DNA of 64,000 nucleotides from Azospirillum sp. (GTDB lineage Bacteria > Pseudomonadota > Alphaproteobacteria > Azospirillales > Azospirillaceae): assembly GCA_016124535.1 (NCBI GenBank), contig WGNK01000047.1, positions 1 to 64,000 of the forward strand, written 5' to 3'. Every line of letters starts with the position of its first letter. The first letter of the stretch is position 1. This document shows, piece by piece, positions 1-8,617 of this stretch. Under the pieces are notes generated by a model, which worked only from the letters and a program-made list of their open reading frames with translations, was not told the DNA's origin and made no database searches. The translations under genes and the position numbers were made by a program.

Positions 1-139
1 AAAGCCTCAACGGCATCGTCCAGGCCGCAAGGGCCAGAGCCAGGGGATACCGAAATACCGCCACCTTCGCGTGCATCATCTACCTGATCGCAGCACCCCT
101 ACCCGACCTCTTCCCATCCACTTGAGGCGTCGAAGAACC
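1..139 (+). mobile_element. Right end of an ISL3-type insertion sequence (partial)
   Basis: The window opens inside a transposase reading frame that ends at 125. About 14 bases later the sequence reads, on the minus strand, GGTTCTTCGACGCCTCAAG, which resembles ISL3-family terminal repeats. The boundary near 139 is inferred because the small minus-strand gene stops looking like its family exactly there. The left end lies outside the window, so the target duplication cannot be checked; if it is 8 bp it should be bases 140-147. Confidence 0.6.
3..125 (+). CDS. ISL3-like transposase, C-terminal end only
   Basis: The reading frame from base 3 gives 40 residues ending at TGA. It contains NGIVQAARARARGYRN followed by a hydrophobic TFACIIYLIA segment. 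This matches the end of ISL3-family DDE transposases, where the pattern N-x-x-I-Q-x-A-K/R-x-(R/K)-A-R-G-(Y/F) precedes IYLIAG. The 5' part is beyond the window edge, so nothing can be said about the catalytic residues or whether the element is intact. Confidence 0.6.
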   Translation, partial: SLNGIVQAARARARGYRNTATFACIIYLIAAPLPDLFPST

Positions 140-302
140 AGAAATCGGCGGTGGCGGAAAACAGCACCAGCCGCGCACCGGTCGGGATGGCGAGCGATTT
201 CGGCGTGTTGGCGGCCAACACCACGGAATGCCGGCTGTCGGAGACGTTCAGGACATCGAGCCATCTGCCCATGGCGTCGTCTTTGGTCTGCAGGTTTCGC
301 AT
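99..302 (-). pseudogene. Small phage-like protein gene truncated by the insertion sequence
   Basis: The ATG at 302 follows a good ribosome site (GAAGGGG, 5 bases). The product begins MRNLQTKDDAMGRWLDVL and continues with a pattern seen in small phage/prophage proteins, where an 'AIPxGAxxVxFSATxDF' stretch is followed by about 40 further residues. Here the match ends at the tryptophan near base 140. The last 13 residues are read from the insertion-sequence end and stop at 99. The gene therefore looks cut by the insertion. The function of the original protein is unknown; the phage link rests on motif memory only. Confidence 0.5.
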
Positions 303-478
303 CGGGGCCCCTTCTCATGCGCCAATATCAGGCATATCTGCCTTGGTGCAGGCATCTATCATGGGATTTCTCAAGATTCAAGGAAATAATACCTATTATT
401 TCGGCATTGACGCCATCGTCGTTGGCTCCCACACAAAATGCTATGACGGGGGGGCGATCGCGTCGGGGCGTCGCTGCC

Positions 479-522
479 CGCAGGAGGCCCGCAGGAGGCC
501 CGCAGAAGGCCCGCAGAAGGAG
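479..522 (+). repeat. Four tandem 11-bp units in the leader of the first glycosyltransferase gene
   Basis: Units start at 479, 490, 501 and 512 and follow CGCAGRAGGCC; the first two carry GGAGG and the last two GAAGG. The final unit provides the ribosome-binding site AGAAGGAGA for the GTG at 529. The other three copies are Shine-Dalgarno-like sequences without a nearby start codon. Confidence 0.85.
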
Positions 523-528
523 AGACCG

Positions 529-2721
529 GTGAACCAGGATTTGAGGCCATCGCCGTCTGTCGACGACGCCGAAGCGGACCTCGTCAGGTTGCGGCAGGAG
601 CTGGCGCTGGCCCAGGTGCGGAACGCCCACGCTGAGGCCCATGTCCGCGACCTCGAGGTGGCGCTGGAGCGGGAACGGCTGAGCGTGATCCGGCCGATTC
701 TGCGCCGCTTCAGCCGCCTGGTCCGCCGCCTCGCCCCGAAGCTGGGCGCCGCGCTGGCGGCGGCGGCACGGCGGCGCCTGCTTCCCGGCCACCCTGGCGC
801 CGATCGCCCGACCCTGCCGGCGCTCGACCTTTCCCGGATTGAGACCGGCCGAACCGGCGGTGGCCTGGTTATCCTGCTGATCGGCGCGGTGGATTGGGCG
901 TTCCGCATCCAGCGCCCCCAGCATCTGGCGCGAGCACTGGCGCGCCGCGGCCACCGGGTGATCTATCTCCAGCCCAATCCGTCACCGGGCGCGGTCGCAA
1001 CCGTTGACTGGTTCGATCCCGGCGACCCCGGCGTGACCGTGGCCGCAGTCGGTCTCGGCGGCCGGCCGCTCCGCCCGTCGCGGACCCTCCCGGACCCCGA
1101 ACTGGTCCGGGACCTTCGTGCCGGCGTGTCCGCGCTGCTCGATCGGCTGGCGCTGGCCGCCGCGGATGTCGTCGTGGTCGAGCATCCCTTCTGGGCGGCG
1201 CTCGCCCTGGAACTGCCGGGTGCGGTGGTGGTCTATGACTGCCTCGACCTCCATCTCGGCTTCCACGACACCGCCGGGTGGATCGATGCCGAGGAGCGCC
1301 GGCTGGTCGCGCGGGCTGAGCTGGTCGTTGCGACGTCTCAGCCGCTCGCCGACCGCTTCGCCGGACAAAGGGCGGTTGCGGTCATCCGCAATGCCGCCGC
1401 CGACCAGTTCTTCGCGCCGCCGCCGGCGGACGGCCGGGGCCGCGCCGACGGCCGGCGCATCCTCGGCTACTATGGCGCCATCGCGCAATGGTTCGACGTG
1501 GCGCTGGTGGCGATGCTGGCCCGCAGCTTTCCTGAGTGCCGGGTGGTCCTGGTCGGCGACACCGCCGGGGCCGATCTCGCCGGCTTGGCCGGGCTGCCCA
1601 ACGTCGAACTGGTGGGCGAGCTGCCGTTCTCGACCTTGCCCGGCCACCTCCACAGCTTCGACGTCTGCCTGCTGCCATTTCTTGATACCCCGCTCACCCG
1701 CTGCACCGATGCCACCAAGCTCTACGAATACTGCGCGGCGGGAAAGCCGGTGGTCGCGACCGCACTGCCGGAAACCCGCCGGCTCGGCGAGGTGATCGCG
1801 GTGGCGGAAGACCGCCCGGACTTCGTGCGCCTGGTCGGCGCCGCCCTGGCGGCCGGCGCCGACGCGGCGGCCGCGTCGCGGCGCCGGGAATGGGCCGCGG
1901 GTGAGACCTGGGCGGTGCGCGCCGGGGCGTTCGAACAGTCGTTCCGGGCCTGGTTCCCGCGGGTGAGCGTCATCGTGCTCTGCTACAATCGGCTCGATCT
2001 GACCGAGGCCTGCGTCACCAGCCTGCGCAACACGGCATGGCCCGAACTCGAGATCATTCTGGTCGACAACGCCTCCGCCGACGCCACGCCGGCGTTCCTG
2101 GCCGAAACCGCGGCCGCCGATCCGCGCTGCCGGGCCTTATGCCACCCCGGCAACCTCGGCTTCGCCGCCGGCATGAACAGCGGCGTCCGGGTTGCAGACG
2201 GCGAGATCCTGGTGCTGCTCAATAATGATACCGTGGTGCCGCCCGACTGGCTGGCGCCGCTGGTCCAACCGCTGCTGCGCGACCCCCGGCTGGGTTTGGT
2301 CGGGCCGGTGACCAATGCCATCGACAACGAGGCGCGGGTCGAGACCGCCTACCGCGACCCGACCGGCATGCTGGCCTTCGCCCGCCGCCGCGCCTGGTCC
2401 CATCACCGGCTGCTGCTCCCCTGCGACCGTCTGGGGTTCTTCTGCGTCGCACTGCGGCGGCAGACCTGGCAGGCGGTCGGGGAACTCGACGAAAGCTTCG
2501 ATGTCGGCTATTTCGAGGACGATGATTATTGCCTGCGCGTCCAGGCGCAGGGACTGTCCCTGGCGATCGCCGAGGGTTGCTTCGTCCACCATGCCCACGG
2601 CGCCGCCTTCGCGCTGCTCGACCCCGAGCGCAAAGCGGCGATCCACCAGGCCAACAAGCGCCGGTTCGAGGCGAAATGGGGACCCTGGCGCGCCCATCAT
2701 TCGCGGGCGCCCGAGCCATGA
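529..2721 (+). CDS. Two-domain glycosyltransferase (GT4-like plus GT2)
   Basis: 730 residues from GTG 529, chosen because AGAAGGAGA lies 6 bases upstream; the frame is open further upstream but that part lacks protein-like character. Residues about 10-55 are charged and heptad-like (coiled coil). Residues about 100-450 form a GT-B fold with an acceptor-side 'RPQHLARAL' segment and a C-terminal half containing TKLYEYCAAGKPVVAT. From residue 478 a GT2 domain begins (SVIVLCYNR, VDNASADAT, LLNNDTVVPPDW, EDDDYCLR). The protein probably adds two sugars to a lipid-linked glycan on the cytoplasmic side. It is first in an operon that ends with an exporter; its stop overlaps the next start (ATGA). Sugar specificity cannot be predicted. 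Confidence 0.85.
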   Translation: MNQDLRPSPSVDDAEADLVRLRQELALAQVRNAHAEAHVRDLEVALERERLSVIRPILRRFSRLVRRLAPKLGAALAAAARRRLLPGHPGADRPTLPALDLSRIETGRTGGGLVILLIGAVDWAFRIQRPQHLARALARRGHRVIYLQPNPSPGAVATVDWFDPGDPGVTVAAVGLGGRPLRPSRTLPDPELVRDLRAGVSALLDRLALAAADVVVVEHPFWAALALELPGAVVVYDCLDLHLGFHDTAGWIDAEERRLVARAELVVATSQPLADRFAGQRAVAVIRNAAADQFFAPPPADGRGRADGRRILGYYGAIAQWFDVALVAMLARSFPECRVVLVGDTAGADLAGLAGLPNVELVGELPFSTLPGHLHSFDVCLLPFLDTPLTRCTDATKLYEYCAAGKPVVATALPETRRLGEVIAVAEDRPDFVRLVGAALAAGADAAAASRRREWAAGETWAVRAGAFEQSFRAWFPRVSVIVLCYNRLDLTEACVTSLRNTAWPELEIILVDNASADATPAFLAETAAADPRCRALCHPGNLGFAAGMNSGVRVADGEILVLLNNDTVVPPDWLAPLVQPLLRDPRLGLVGPVTNAIDNEARVETAYRDPTGMLAFARRRAWSHHRLLLPCDRLGFFCVALRRQTWQAVGELDESFDVGYFEDDDYCLRVQAQGLSLAIAEGCFVHHAHGAAFALLDPERKAAIHQANKRRFEAKWGPWRAHHSRAPEP

Positions 2722-3812
2722 GAATCACGCTGGTATTGCGTCCGGATGCCGGAGCGCGTCCGGGCGGCGACATCGTGCAGGCCGAGGCGATTGCCACCTA
2801 TCTGGCCGAACTCGGCCACCAGGTGTCGCGCGACCTCGATCTGGCCCCCTGCCCGGCCTGCGATCTCGCGTTCCTGTTCAACCTGACCCGTCCGGAACAG
2901 ACCTGGCTGCAGGCGCAGGCCCTGATCCGCCATCGGATTCCCTATGCCCTGGTCCCGGTCTACTGGGATCTGGAACAGGCGGTGCCGCGCCCGCCGCCGG
3001 AAGATTTCCGCGGGTGGCTGCGCGGCGTGCTGCCGCCGGCACTGCTGGAACGGCGGCGCCTGGTGCGCCACGCGCTGGACGCGGCGGCGGCAGTCGGCAC
3101 CGGGCGGGCGCTGCGGCTGGCCGGCGCCGGCTCCAGTCAGAGCCTGTGCCGGCAGGTTCTGGCCGCGGCGCGCTGGGTCCTGCCCAATTCCGAGGCAGAG
3201 CAGAGCCATCTCGCCGAACGCTTCGCATTGCGGCCGGACCAGCGCTGGCGGGTGGTGCGCAGCGGCGTCTGGCTCGACGAGTTGGATCAGGTGCCGCGGC
3301 CGGAGACCCGCCGGGCCGCGGTGTTCTGCGCCGGCGCCCTCGGTCCGCGCAAGAATCAGCGGGCGCTGGTTCGGGCGGCGCGGCGCCTGGCGGTGCCGGT
3401 GTTCCTGGCCGGCGCTCCCGGTATCGGCTGCGAACGCTATGTCCGCGATCTCCACAGCGAGGCGCCGGCCAATCTCCACGTCCTCGGTCATCTGCCGCGG
3501 AGCGAAGTCCTGAGCCGGATGGCGGCAACGGCGGTCTATGTTCAGCCGAGCTTCATCGAAACCCCGGGCCTGGCGCTGCTGGAGGCCGCGGTTCTTGGGT
3601 GCGCGGTGATCGCCGCGGACTGTGCCCCGGTCCGGGAGTATCTGGGGGGCTGCGCCCGTCTGATCGATCCGACCGACCCCGACGCCCTGGCGGCGGCGAT
3701 CGGTGCGTCGCTTGCCGGCGGCGTCCCGCCCGGCCAGATCGAAGCGATGCGGCAAAGTTGCGACTGGCGCGCCGCGCTGGAGCCGCTCCGGCACCTGCTC
3801 ACCGAGGTCTGA
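2718..3812 (+). CDS. GT4-family glycosyltransferase
   Basis: 364 residues. The start ATG overlaps the upstream stop by 4 bases, indicating translational coupling. The N-terminal half is a Rossmann-like domain (MRITLVLRPDAGARPGGDI). The C-terminal half has the typical GT4 donor-binding region around residues 270-320: FIETPGLALLEAAVLGCAVI, with the two glutamates of the E-x7-E motif, followed by a DPTDPDALAAAI helix. Acts within the polysaccharide operon. Substrate unknown. Confidence 0.8.
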   Translation: MRITLVLRPDAGARPGGDIVQAEAIATYLAELGHQVSRDLDLAPCPACDLAFLFNLTRPEQTWLQAQALIRHRIPYALVPVYWDLEQAVPRPPPEDFRGWLRGVLPPALLERRRLVRHALDAAAAVGTGRALRLAGAGSSQSLCRQVLAAARWVLPNSEAEQSHLAERFALRPDQRWRVVRSGVWLDELDQVPRPETRRAAVFCAGALGPRKNQRALVRAARRLAVPVFLAGAPGIGCERYVRDLHSEAPANLHVLGHLPRSEVLSRMAATAVYVQPSFIETPGLALLEAAVLGCAVIAADCAPVREYLGGCARLIDPTDPDALAAAIGASLAGGVPPGQIEAMRQSCDWRAALEPLRHLLTEV

Positions 3813-3906
3813 ACGCAGCCTCGAGCGCAACTCGCCCCTTTCCCGGTGAACACGAACGGTCTAAGAACTCTGCGGTGCCGTCGGCGCGCGGGGGGAAGGT
3901 CGGGCC

Positions 3907-5910
3907 ATGGCCAAGCTGGTTCTGATTGATCCGTCGCTGCGGGACAGCGGCGGACACTACTACGAGTACGCGATCCGCGTCTTGTCTTCCGCCGATCGTG
4001 CCGGATTCGAAACGGTTTTAGCCACCCACCGCGATTTCCCGAGCGGTAAAATTCGGCCATGGCGGGAGCTGCCGATCTTCCGGCACAGCTTCTGGACCCA
4101 TTACCAGGCCCCCCAGCCGGCGCCGCCGCGCTCCCTGCTGGACCGCGGGATCGATCGGCTGCCCTGGCCGCTGTCCCGAATCCGCTCGGCGCCGCGGTAT
4201 CTCCACCAGTTGGTCCGCGTCCATTTCCGCTTCTCGCGGCTGAATCTTGCGGTCATGGTAGCGATCGACGGCAGGCCCTGCGGCGTCGTGCCGCTGTCCC
4301 GGCTCACCCTGTCAAGCGCGCGGCGGCTGCTCGCGCTCTACCGGTGGTCCAGGCGAGCCGCCAGGCTGGCGGCCCCCGCGCTGAACCGGGTGCGCCAGGC
4401 CGCAGCGGTGGCGGCGGCGCTGGCGGCGGCGCCGGCAGCGCTGGCGATCGGTGCGGTCCTGGCCGGTTTGGCCGTGGTCGGGCTGGTCCGCGGCCGGCCC
4501 GCGGTTGCGAACGACGGCGGCAGCTTCGGCGCGGATCTGACCACGCTCGGTCGCGATGTCGCAATTGCCAGGGGCGATCACGTCTTTCTGCCGACCAGCC
4601 ACATCGTGGAGCTGGAGGGGATCGTCGCCGCCTGCCAACGGGTGCCGGCGATGGCCGCGGCGACCTGGCACGTGCTGTTTCGCCATGACCTGTTCAAGGG
4701 ACCGCCCGGAACCTGTCCCGGCGAACTGGAGGCGCACCGGCCGCTCCGCAACGCGCTACGCCGCGCCGCCTGCCTCGCGGACCTCCGGGTCTATACCGAC
4801 ACCGAGCTCCTGACCGATCAATACGACGCCTTGGGCGTTCTGCCGTTCCGGACCTTTCCGATCCCGTCGGCGGCGCTGCCCGACCGCCCGGCCGCGGCCG
4901 GGCGGAAACCCTTGGTGGTGGCCTATCTGGGCGATGCCCGAGAGGAGAAAGGCTTCCAGCATCTGCCGCGGCTGGTTGCCGATCTCCACGACGAGTATCT
5001 CGCCGTCGGCCGGGTCCGCTTCACGATTCAGAGCAATTTCAACGTGCCGGGCGGCGAGCCGGCCTGTGCCTTGGCCAAGACCAGGCTGCAGGACTTCGAT
5101 CCCGCCGCGGTAAAGCTGATCGACGGGCCGTTCCCGCCCGCGGCCTACGGCGCCCTGCTGAATGCCACCGACATCCTGCTGCTGCCCTATGATCCGGGGC
5201 GCTATTTCGCGCGCTCGTCCGGAATCTTCGTCGAGGCGATGGGCCAGGGCATTCCCGCCGTGATCCCCGGCGGGACCTGGATGGCCTATGCGGTTCAGGA
5301 CTCGTCCCAGGCCTGTCTCGCACGGCTGATCGAGCGGCGGGCAACGCAGGTCGCTGCCGAGCGGGTCGACACCCTCGCCGGGCTGGTCCGGCCGCGGCCG
5401 CCCGCAGCCAGTCACGCCGCGCTGGTCCTGGCAATGGACCGCGCCGCGCCGCTGCCGCGCGGCAGCCTGGTCGAGCTCGGCTGCGGTGAGGCCCTGGCGG
5501 GCGGCTGCGAAACCCAGGTGACGGTACGGACTCTGGCTGCAGCCCCGCGCCTGATTGCGGTGTTCCGCCTGCGCCCGGACACCGCTCAGCTGCGGTTCTC
5601 CGCGACGCTCGCGGCGCGGGACCAGGCGATTGTGTCGGACGGATGCGAGCTCATCTTCCTGAATTGGCCGGAAGACCCGCCTCTGGGCGCGGCGGTTGCG
5701 GTGTTCGGCCCGGAACCCGGCGGTTTTGCCGGCGCGGTGCGCGAGGTGGTCGACCACTATCCGGCCTACCGGCGGTCGGCGGCCGAACTGGCCGTGGATT
5801 GGCGGTCGGTCCACTGCCCGGACCGGATGGTCGAGCAACTGGTCGGCGGCGTGGCAGAGACCGCATGCCGGCACACGCCGGCTCCGGAGCGGAGCCGCCG
5901 CCTTGGGTGA
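3907..5910 (+). CDS. Large glycosyltransferase-like protein with an internal hydrophobic segment
   Basis: 667 residues from ATG 3907, 94 bases after the previous gene. The N-terminus (VLIDPSLRDSGGHYYEYA) resembles the acceptor-side start of GT-B enzymes. A very Ala-rich hydrophobic stretch at about residues 155-200 could be a membrane association region and is unusual for a GT4 enzyme. A donor-domain-like section lies at about residues 330-460, including a LLPYDPGRYFARSSGIFVEA stretch and then MGQGIPAVIPGGTW. The last 150 residues are unassigned. It overlaps the next gene by 8 bases. The glycosyltransferase call rests on the middle section and on context. Confidence 0.65.
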   Translation: MAKLVLIDPSLRDSGGHYYEYAIRVLSSADRAGFETVLATHRDFPSGKIRPWRELPIFRHSFWTHYQAPQPAPPRSLLDRGIDRLPWPLSRIRSAPRYLHQLVRVHFRFSRLNLAVMVAIDGRPCGVVPLSRLTLSSARRLLALYRWSRRAARLAAPALNRVRQAAAVAAALAAAPAALAIGAVLAGLAVVGLVRGRPAVANDGGSFGADLTTLGRDVAIARGDHVFLPTSHIVELEGIVAACQRVPAMAAATWHVLFRHDLFKGPPGTCPGELEAHRPLRNALRRAACLADLRVYTDTELLTDQYDALGVLPFRTFPIPSAALPDRPAAAGRKPLVVAYLGDAREEKGFQHLPRLVADLHDEYLAVGRVRFTIQSNFNVPGGEPACALAKTRLQDFDPAAVKLIDGPFPPAAYGALLNATDILLLPYDPGRYFARSSGIFVEAMGQGIPAVIPGGTWMAYAVQDSSQACLARLIERRATQVAAERVDTLAGLVRPRPPAASHAALVLAMDRAAPLPRGSLVELGCGEALAGGCETQVTVRTLAAAPRLIAVFRLRPDTAQLRFSATLAARDQAIVSDGCELIFLNWPEDPPLGAAVAVFGPEPGGFAGAVREVVDHYPAYRRSAAELAVDWRSVHCPDRMVEQLVGGVAETACRHTPAPERSRRLG

Positions 5911-7039
5911 TCGGCCGCTGATCGCCTGCCTGTCCGACGTCTCGGTCGGCTACGGCTCGCCCCAGGGGCTGGACCTCAGCCGCGCCCTGGCCGGCCGTTG
6001 CGGCGGAACCGCGCTGGTGCTCGAAACCGATCAGAACGAACGGCCGCCGCTGCCGGTCAAGCACCCGGCGGTCCTGGTCGAGCGCCTCTCGACCACGGTG
6101 AATCCCCACGCCGAGCGCGGCCGGATCGAGTTCTGCCTGCAGGCACGCGCCCGGCTTGAAACCTTGCGCCCCGAGATTCTGATCCTGTGCAATGCCTATG
6201 CGCTGCCGGTGCTGCTGTCTTTGACCCATCGGCCGCAGGTGATCATCCTGCTCGCACTGGAGCGGATGCTGACCTACGGCGACGAGGATCTGCAGCTGAT
6301 CCGGCTGGTTCGCAAGCGATTGGATCTGCTAATCTTTCCGGAAGAGAATCGGGCATTGCTCGAAAGCAGGCGCTGCCTGCTCCACGGCCTGCCCACCGTC
6401 GTCATGTACAATGTCAAGATGGAAACGGTGCCGCCGCAGCCGGTATCGGCTCGCAATGGTCGCTTCATCTATGGCGGCACCATCCACCCGGCTTTGACTT
6501 TTGCCGATTACTATCTCTCGGAAGACGTCGGCCGGTTCCCGATCGACCTCTACGGCCTGATCGACGGTCCCGGCCACGACGCGCTGCGATGCCGCCTGGA
6601 GGCCGGCAACGGCGGGGTACGATACCGGGGCAGCGTTCCCGGCGGCGGCCATTTCAGCGGCCTGCTCTCCCACTACTGCTTTTCGCTGGTGACCTGGACG
6701 CCCGACCGGGAGGACACCTATTACGCCGCGCCGAACAAGTTCTTTGAGTCGATTGCCTGCGGCGTACCGCCGATTGCCGCCCCGCACCCGATCTGCGCGA
6801 CGCTGATCAATCGCTATGGCTGCGGGCTCCTGCTGCGTGACTGGTCCCTCGCCGCCTTCCGGGACGGCCTCGCCGAAGCCGCTGTCAGCATCGGCACGCC
6901 GCGATTCCAGACCCTGGTCGACCGGTGCCGCCGGGCGTTCGAGCAGGAATTGAACTGGGATGCCCAATTCGCCAAGGTGGTCCGGCAGCTCGACCGGATC
7001 GCACCACTATTATTGAAAGGTAACCCGGATGGTGAATGA
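5903..7039 (+). CDS. Glycosyltransferase-like protein (TTG start)
   Basis: 378 residues if translation begins at TTG 5903; no in-frame ATG or GTG fits, and the upstream frame is already occupied by the preceding gene. A purine-rich CGGAGCGGAGC lies just before it. The first residues (RPLIACLSDVSVGYGSPQG) resemble a GT-B N-terminus. Residues about 270-300 contain NKFFESIACGVPPIAAPHP, the usual donor-site helix. The gene ends 11 bases inside the exporter permease gene, so expression is probably coupled to export. Exact reaction unknown. Confidence 0.65.
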   Translation: MGDRPLIACLSDVSVGYGSPQGLDLSRALAGRCGGTALVLETDQNERPPLPVKHPAVLVERLSTTVNPHAERGRIEFCLQARARLETLRPEILILCNAYALPVLLSLTHRPQVIILLALERMLTYGDEDLQLIRLVRKRLDLLIFPEENRALLESRRCLLHGLPTVVMYNVKMETVPPQPVSARNGRFIYGGTIHPALTFADYYLSEDVGRFPIDLYGLIDGPGHDALRCRLEAGNGGVRYRGSVPGGGHFSGLLSHYCFSLVTWTPDREDTYYAAPNKFFESIACGVPPIAAPHPICATLINRYGCGLLLRDWSLAAFRDGLAEAAVSIGTPRFQTLVDRCRRAFEQELNWDAQFAKVVRQLDRIAPLLLKGNPDGE

Positions 7040-7817
7040 ATTCGTCGAGTCATTTCACGAGTTTGTTCAAGCAGCACAGCAATGGCGGCAATGGACATAC
7101 TTGGCAGTCACCGAAATTTCGATGCACTATCGACGATCTATCCTAGGGCCATTCTGGTTCACATTGAACATGTTGGTTCTGATCGGCGCACTTACCATCG
7201 TCTACACATTTCTATTCAATATCAATTCTGAAGTTTATACTCCCTACGTCGCCACCGGCTTGATTTCATGGTACATGATATCCTCATTTTTCAACGACGG
7301 TGCCAATACCTTTATGAATCACAGCGAGATGATCCGGAATGTTCGGGTGCCGCTGCCCTTCTTCGCCTTCAAGTGCGTCGCCAAACAGATCATCGTGTTC
7401 AGCCACAATGTTTGCGTCATGCTGCCGATCTATCTGTTTGTGCCGGACAAGCTGGGGATCGAGATCCTGCTGGCGGTGCCGGCCCTGATCGTCTATGCAA
7501 TCAATGGACTGGCGCTCGCAATCATCCTGGGAATGCTCTGCAGTCGCTATCGTGACGTGTCCCAGATCATGAACAATTTTCTGCAGGTCTGTTTCTTCAT
7601 CACCCCGATCTTCTGGCCGGCAGAGAATATCAACCGCCCGCTGATCGTCCAGGGCAACGTCTTCTATCATTATATCGAGATCATGCGGGCCCCGTTGAGC
7701 GCCGAGACCCCGACCCTGCTCAATTGGACCGTGGTCGGCGTGGTAACCCTGGCCTTGGCGATGATCAGCTTCGTGCTGTTCGCCCGCTATCGCTGGCGGA
7801 TCGTGCACACCGTATAG
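7029..7817 (+). CDS. ABC-2 polysaccharide exporter permease (Wzm/KpsM type)
   Basis: 262 residues, the usual length of the family. About six membrane segments are visible after an amphipathic N-terminal stretch (YLAVTEISMHYRRSILGPFW), which is the typical start of Wzm/KpsM permeases. The RYRDVSQI segment near residue 175 and FFITPIFWP near residue 193 are also characteristic. It forms the channel that moves a lipid-linked polysaccharide across the inner membrane, powered by the ATPase encoded 12 bases downstream. The start overlaps the upstream gene. Base composition of its first 250 bp is clearly richer in A+T than its neighbours. Confidence 0.9.
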   Translation: MVNEFVESFHEFVQAAQQWRQWTYLAVTEISMHYRRSILGPFWFTLNMLVLIGALTIVYTFLFNINSEVYTPYVATGLISWYMISSFFNDGANTFMNHSEMIRNVRVPLPFFAFKCVAKQIIVFSHNVCVMLPIYLFVPDKLGIEILLAVPALIVYAINGLALAIILGMLCSRYRDVSQIMNNFLQVCFFITPIFWPAENINRPLIVQGNVFYHYIEIMRAPLSAETPTLLNWTVVGVVTLALAMISFVLFARYRWRIVHTV

Positions 7818-7829
7818 GACCGCAGACCC

Positions 7830-8609
7830 ATGAGCGATGCCCCCCGACAAGAACCGGTGCAGATTTCCGTCAAGAATCTCAGCGTGGATCTTCCGGCGTT
7901 CAACATCCACAATTTAAGCCTCAAGAAAAACCTGCTGCGCATTGGCAGCAATGACCGGATCCATGCCCAGTCGAAGACCGTGATCATTCACGCCCTGCGC
8001 AACTTTTCCTTTGAAGTCCACGACGGCGACCGGATCGGCCTGATCGGCTTGAACGGCTCCGGCAAGACCACACTGCTGCGTACCCTGGCCGGGGTCTATC
8101 GCCCGACCGCGGGGACGATTTCGGTTCAAGGCCGCGTGGTGCCGATGTTGACCTCCGGGATCGGGATGTACGAGGACGCCTCGGGCTTCAATAACATCCG
8201 CAATTGCGGCGTCCAGCTCGGGATGACGTTGCAGGAAATCGAAGCGAAAATGCCCGAGATTGCTGCCTTTACTGGCCTCGGCGATTATTTGTCGCTGCCG
8301 ATATATACTTACTCTTCAGGAATGAGGGTGCGCCTGACCTTCGCGATTTCGACCGCCGTCGACGCCGATATCCTGCTGTTGGACGAGGTGATGAGTGCCG
8401 GCGACGCCAGTTTCGCTCATAAGGCGGCCGAGCGCTTTCAGTCCCTGCTCAATCGCATCCGCATCCTGGTGGTCGCCTCCCACAACGAGGACTGGATGCG
8501 CGAATGGTGCAACAAGGCGATCCTGATCTCGGACGGGCATCTGCTCGAGTGCGGTCCCACCGACGCGGTGCTGAAGACCTACAAGGCCCTGGTCCAGCAC
8601 CAGGACTGA
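7830..8609 (+). CDS. ABC polysaccharide exporter ATPase (Wzt/KpsT type)
   Basis: 259 residues. Walker A is GLNGSGKT at about residue 72, the signature region is YSSGMRVRL, and Walker B is ILLLDEVMSAGD, the form typical of polysaccharide exporters. The usual Wzt C-terminal glycan-binding domain is absent, so it resembles KpsT or short TagH/RfbE-like proteins. This argues against an export signal read by the ATPase itself. It pairs with the permease just upstream and closes the operon. Confidence 0.92.
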   Translation: MSDAPRQEPVQISVKNLSVDLPAFNIHNLSLKKNLLRIGSNDRIHAQSKTVIIHALRNFSFEVHDGDRIGLIGLNGSGKTTLLRTLAGVYRPTAGTISVQGRVVPMLTSGIGMYEDASGFNNIRNCGVQLGMTLQEIEAKMPEIAAFTGLGDYLSLPIYTYSSGMRVRLTFAISTAVDADILLLDEVMSAGDASFAHKAAERFQSLLNRIRILVVASHNEDWMREWCNKAILISDGHLLECGPTDAVLKTYKALVQHQD

Positions 8610-8617
8610 CCGGCGCC

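Noticed and set aside
151-528. N-terminal extension of the first glycosyltransferase
   Set aside because: It runs antisense through the phage-like fragment and the repeat array; GTG 529 has a proper ribosome site.
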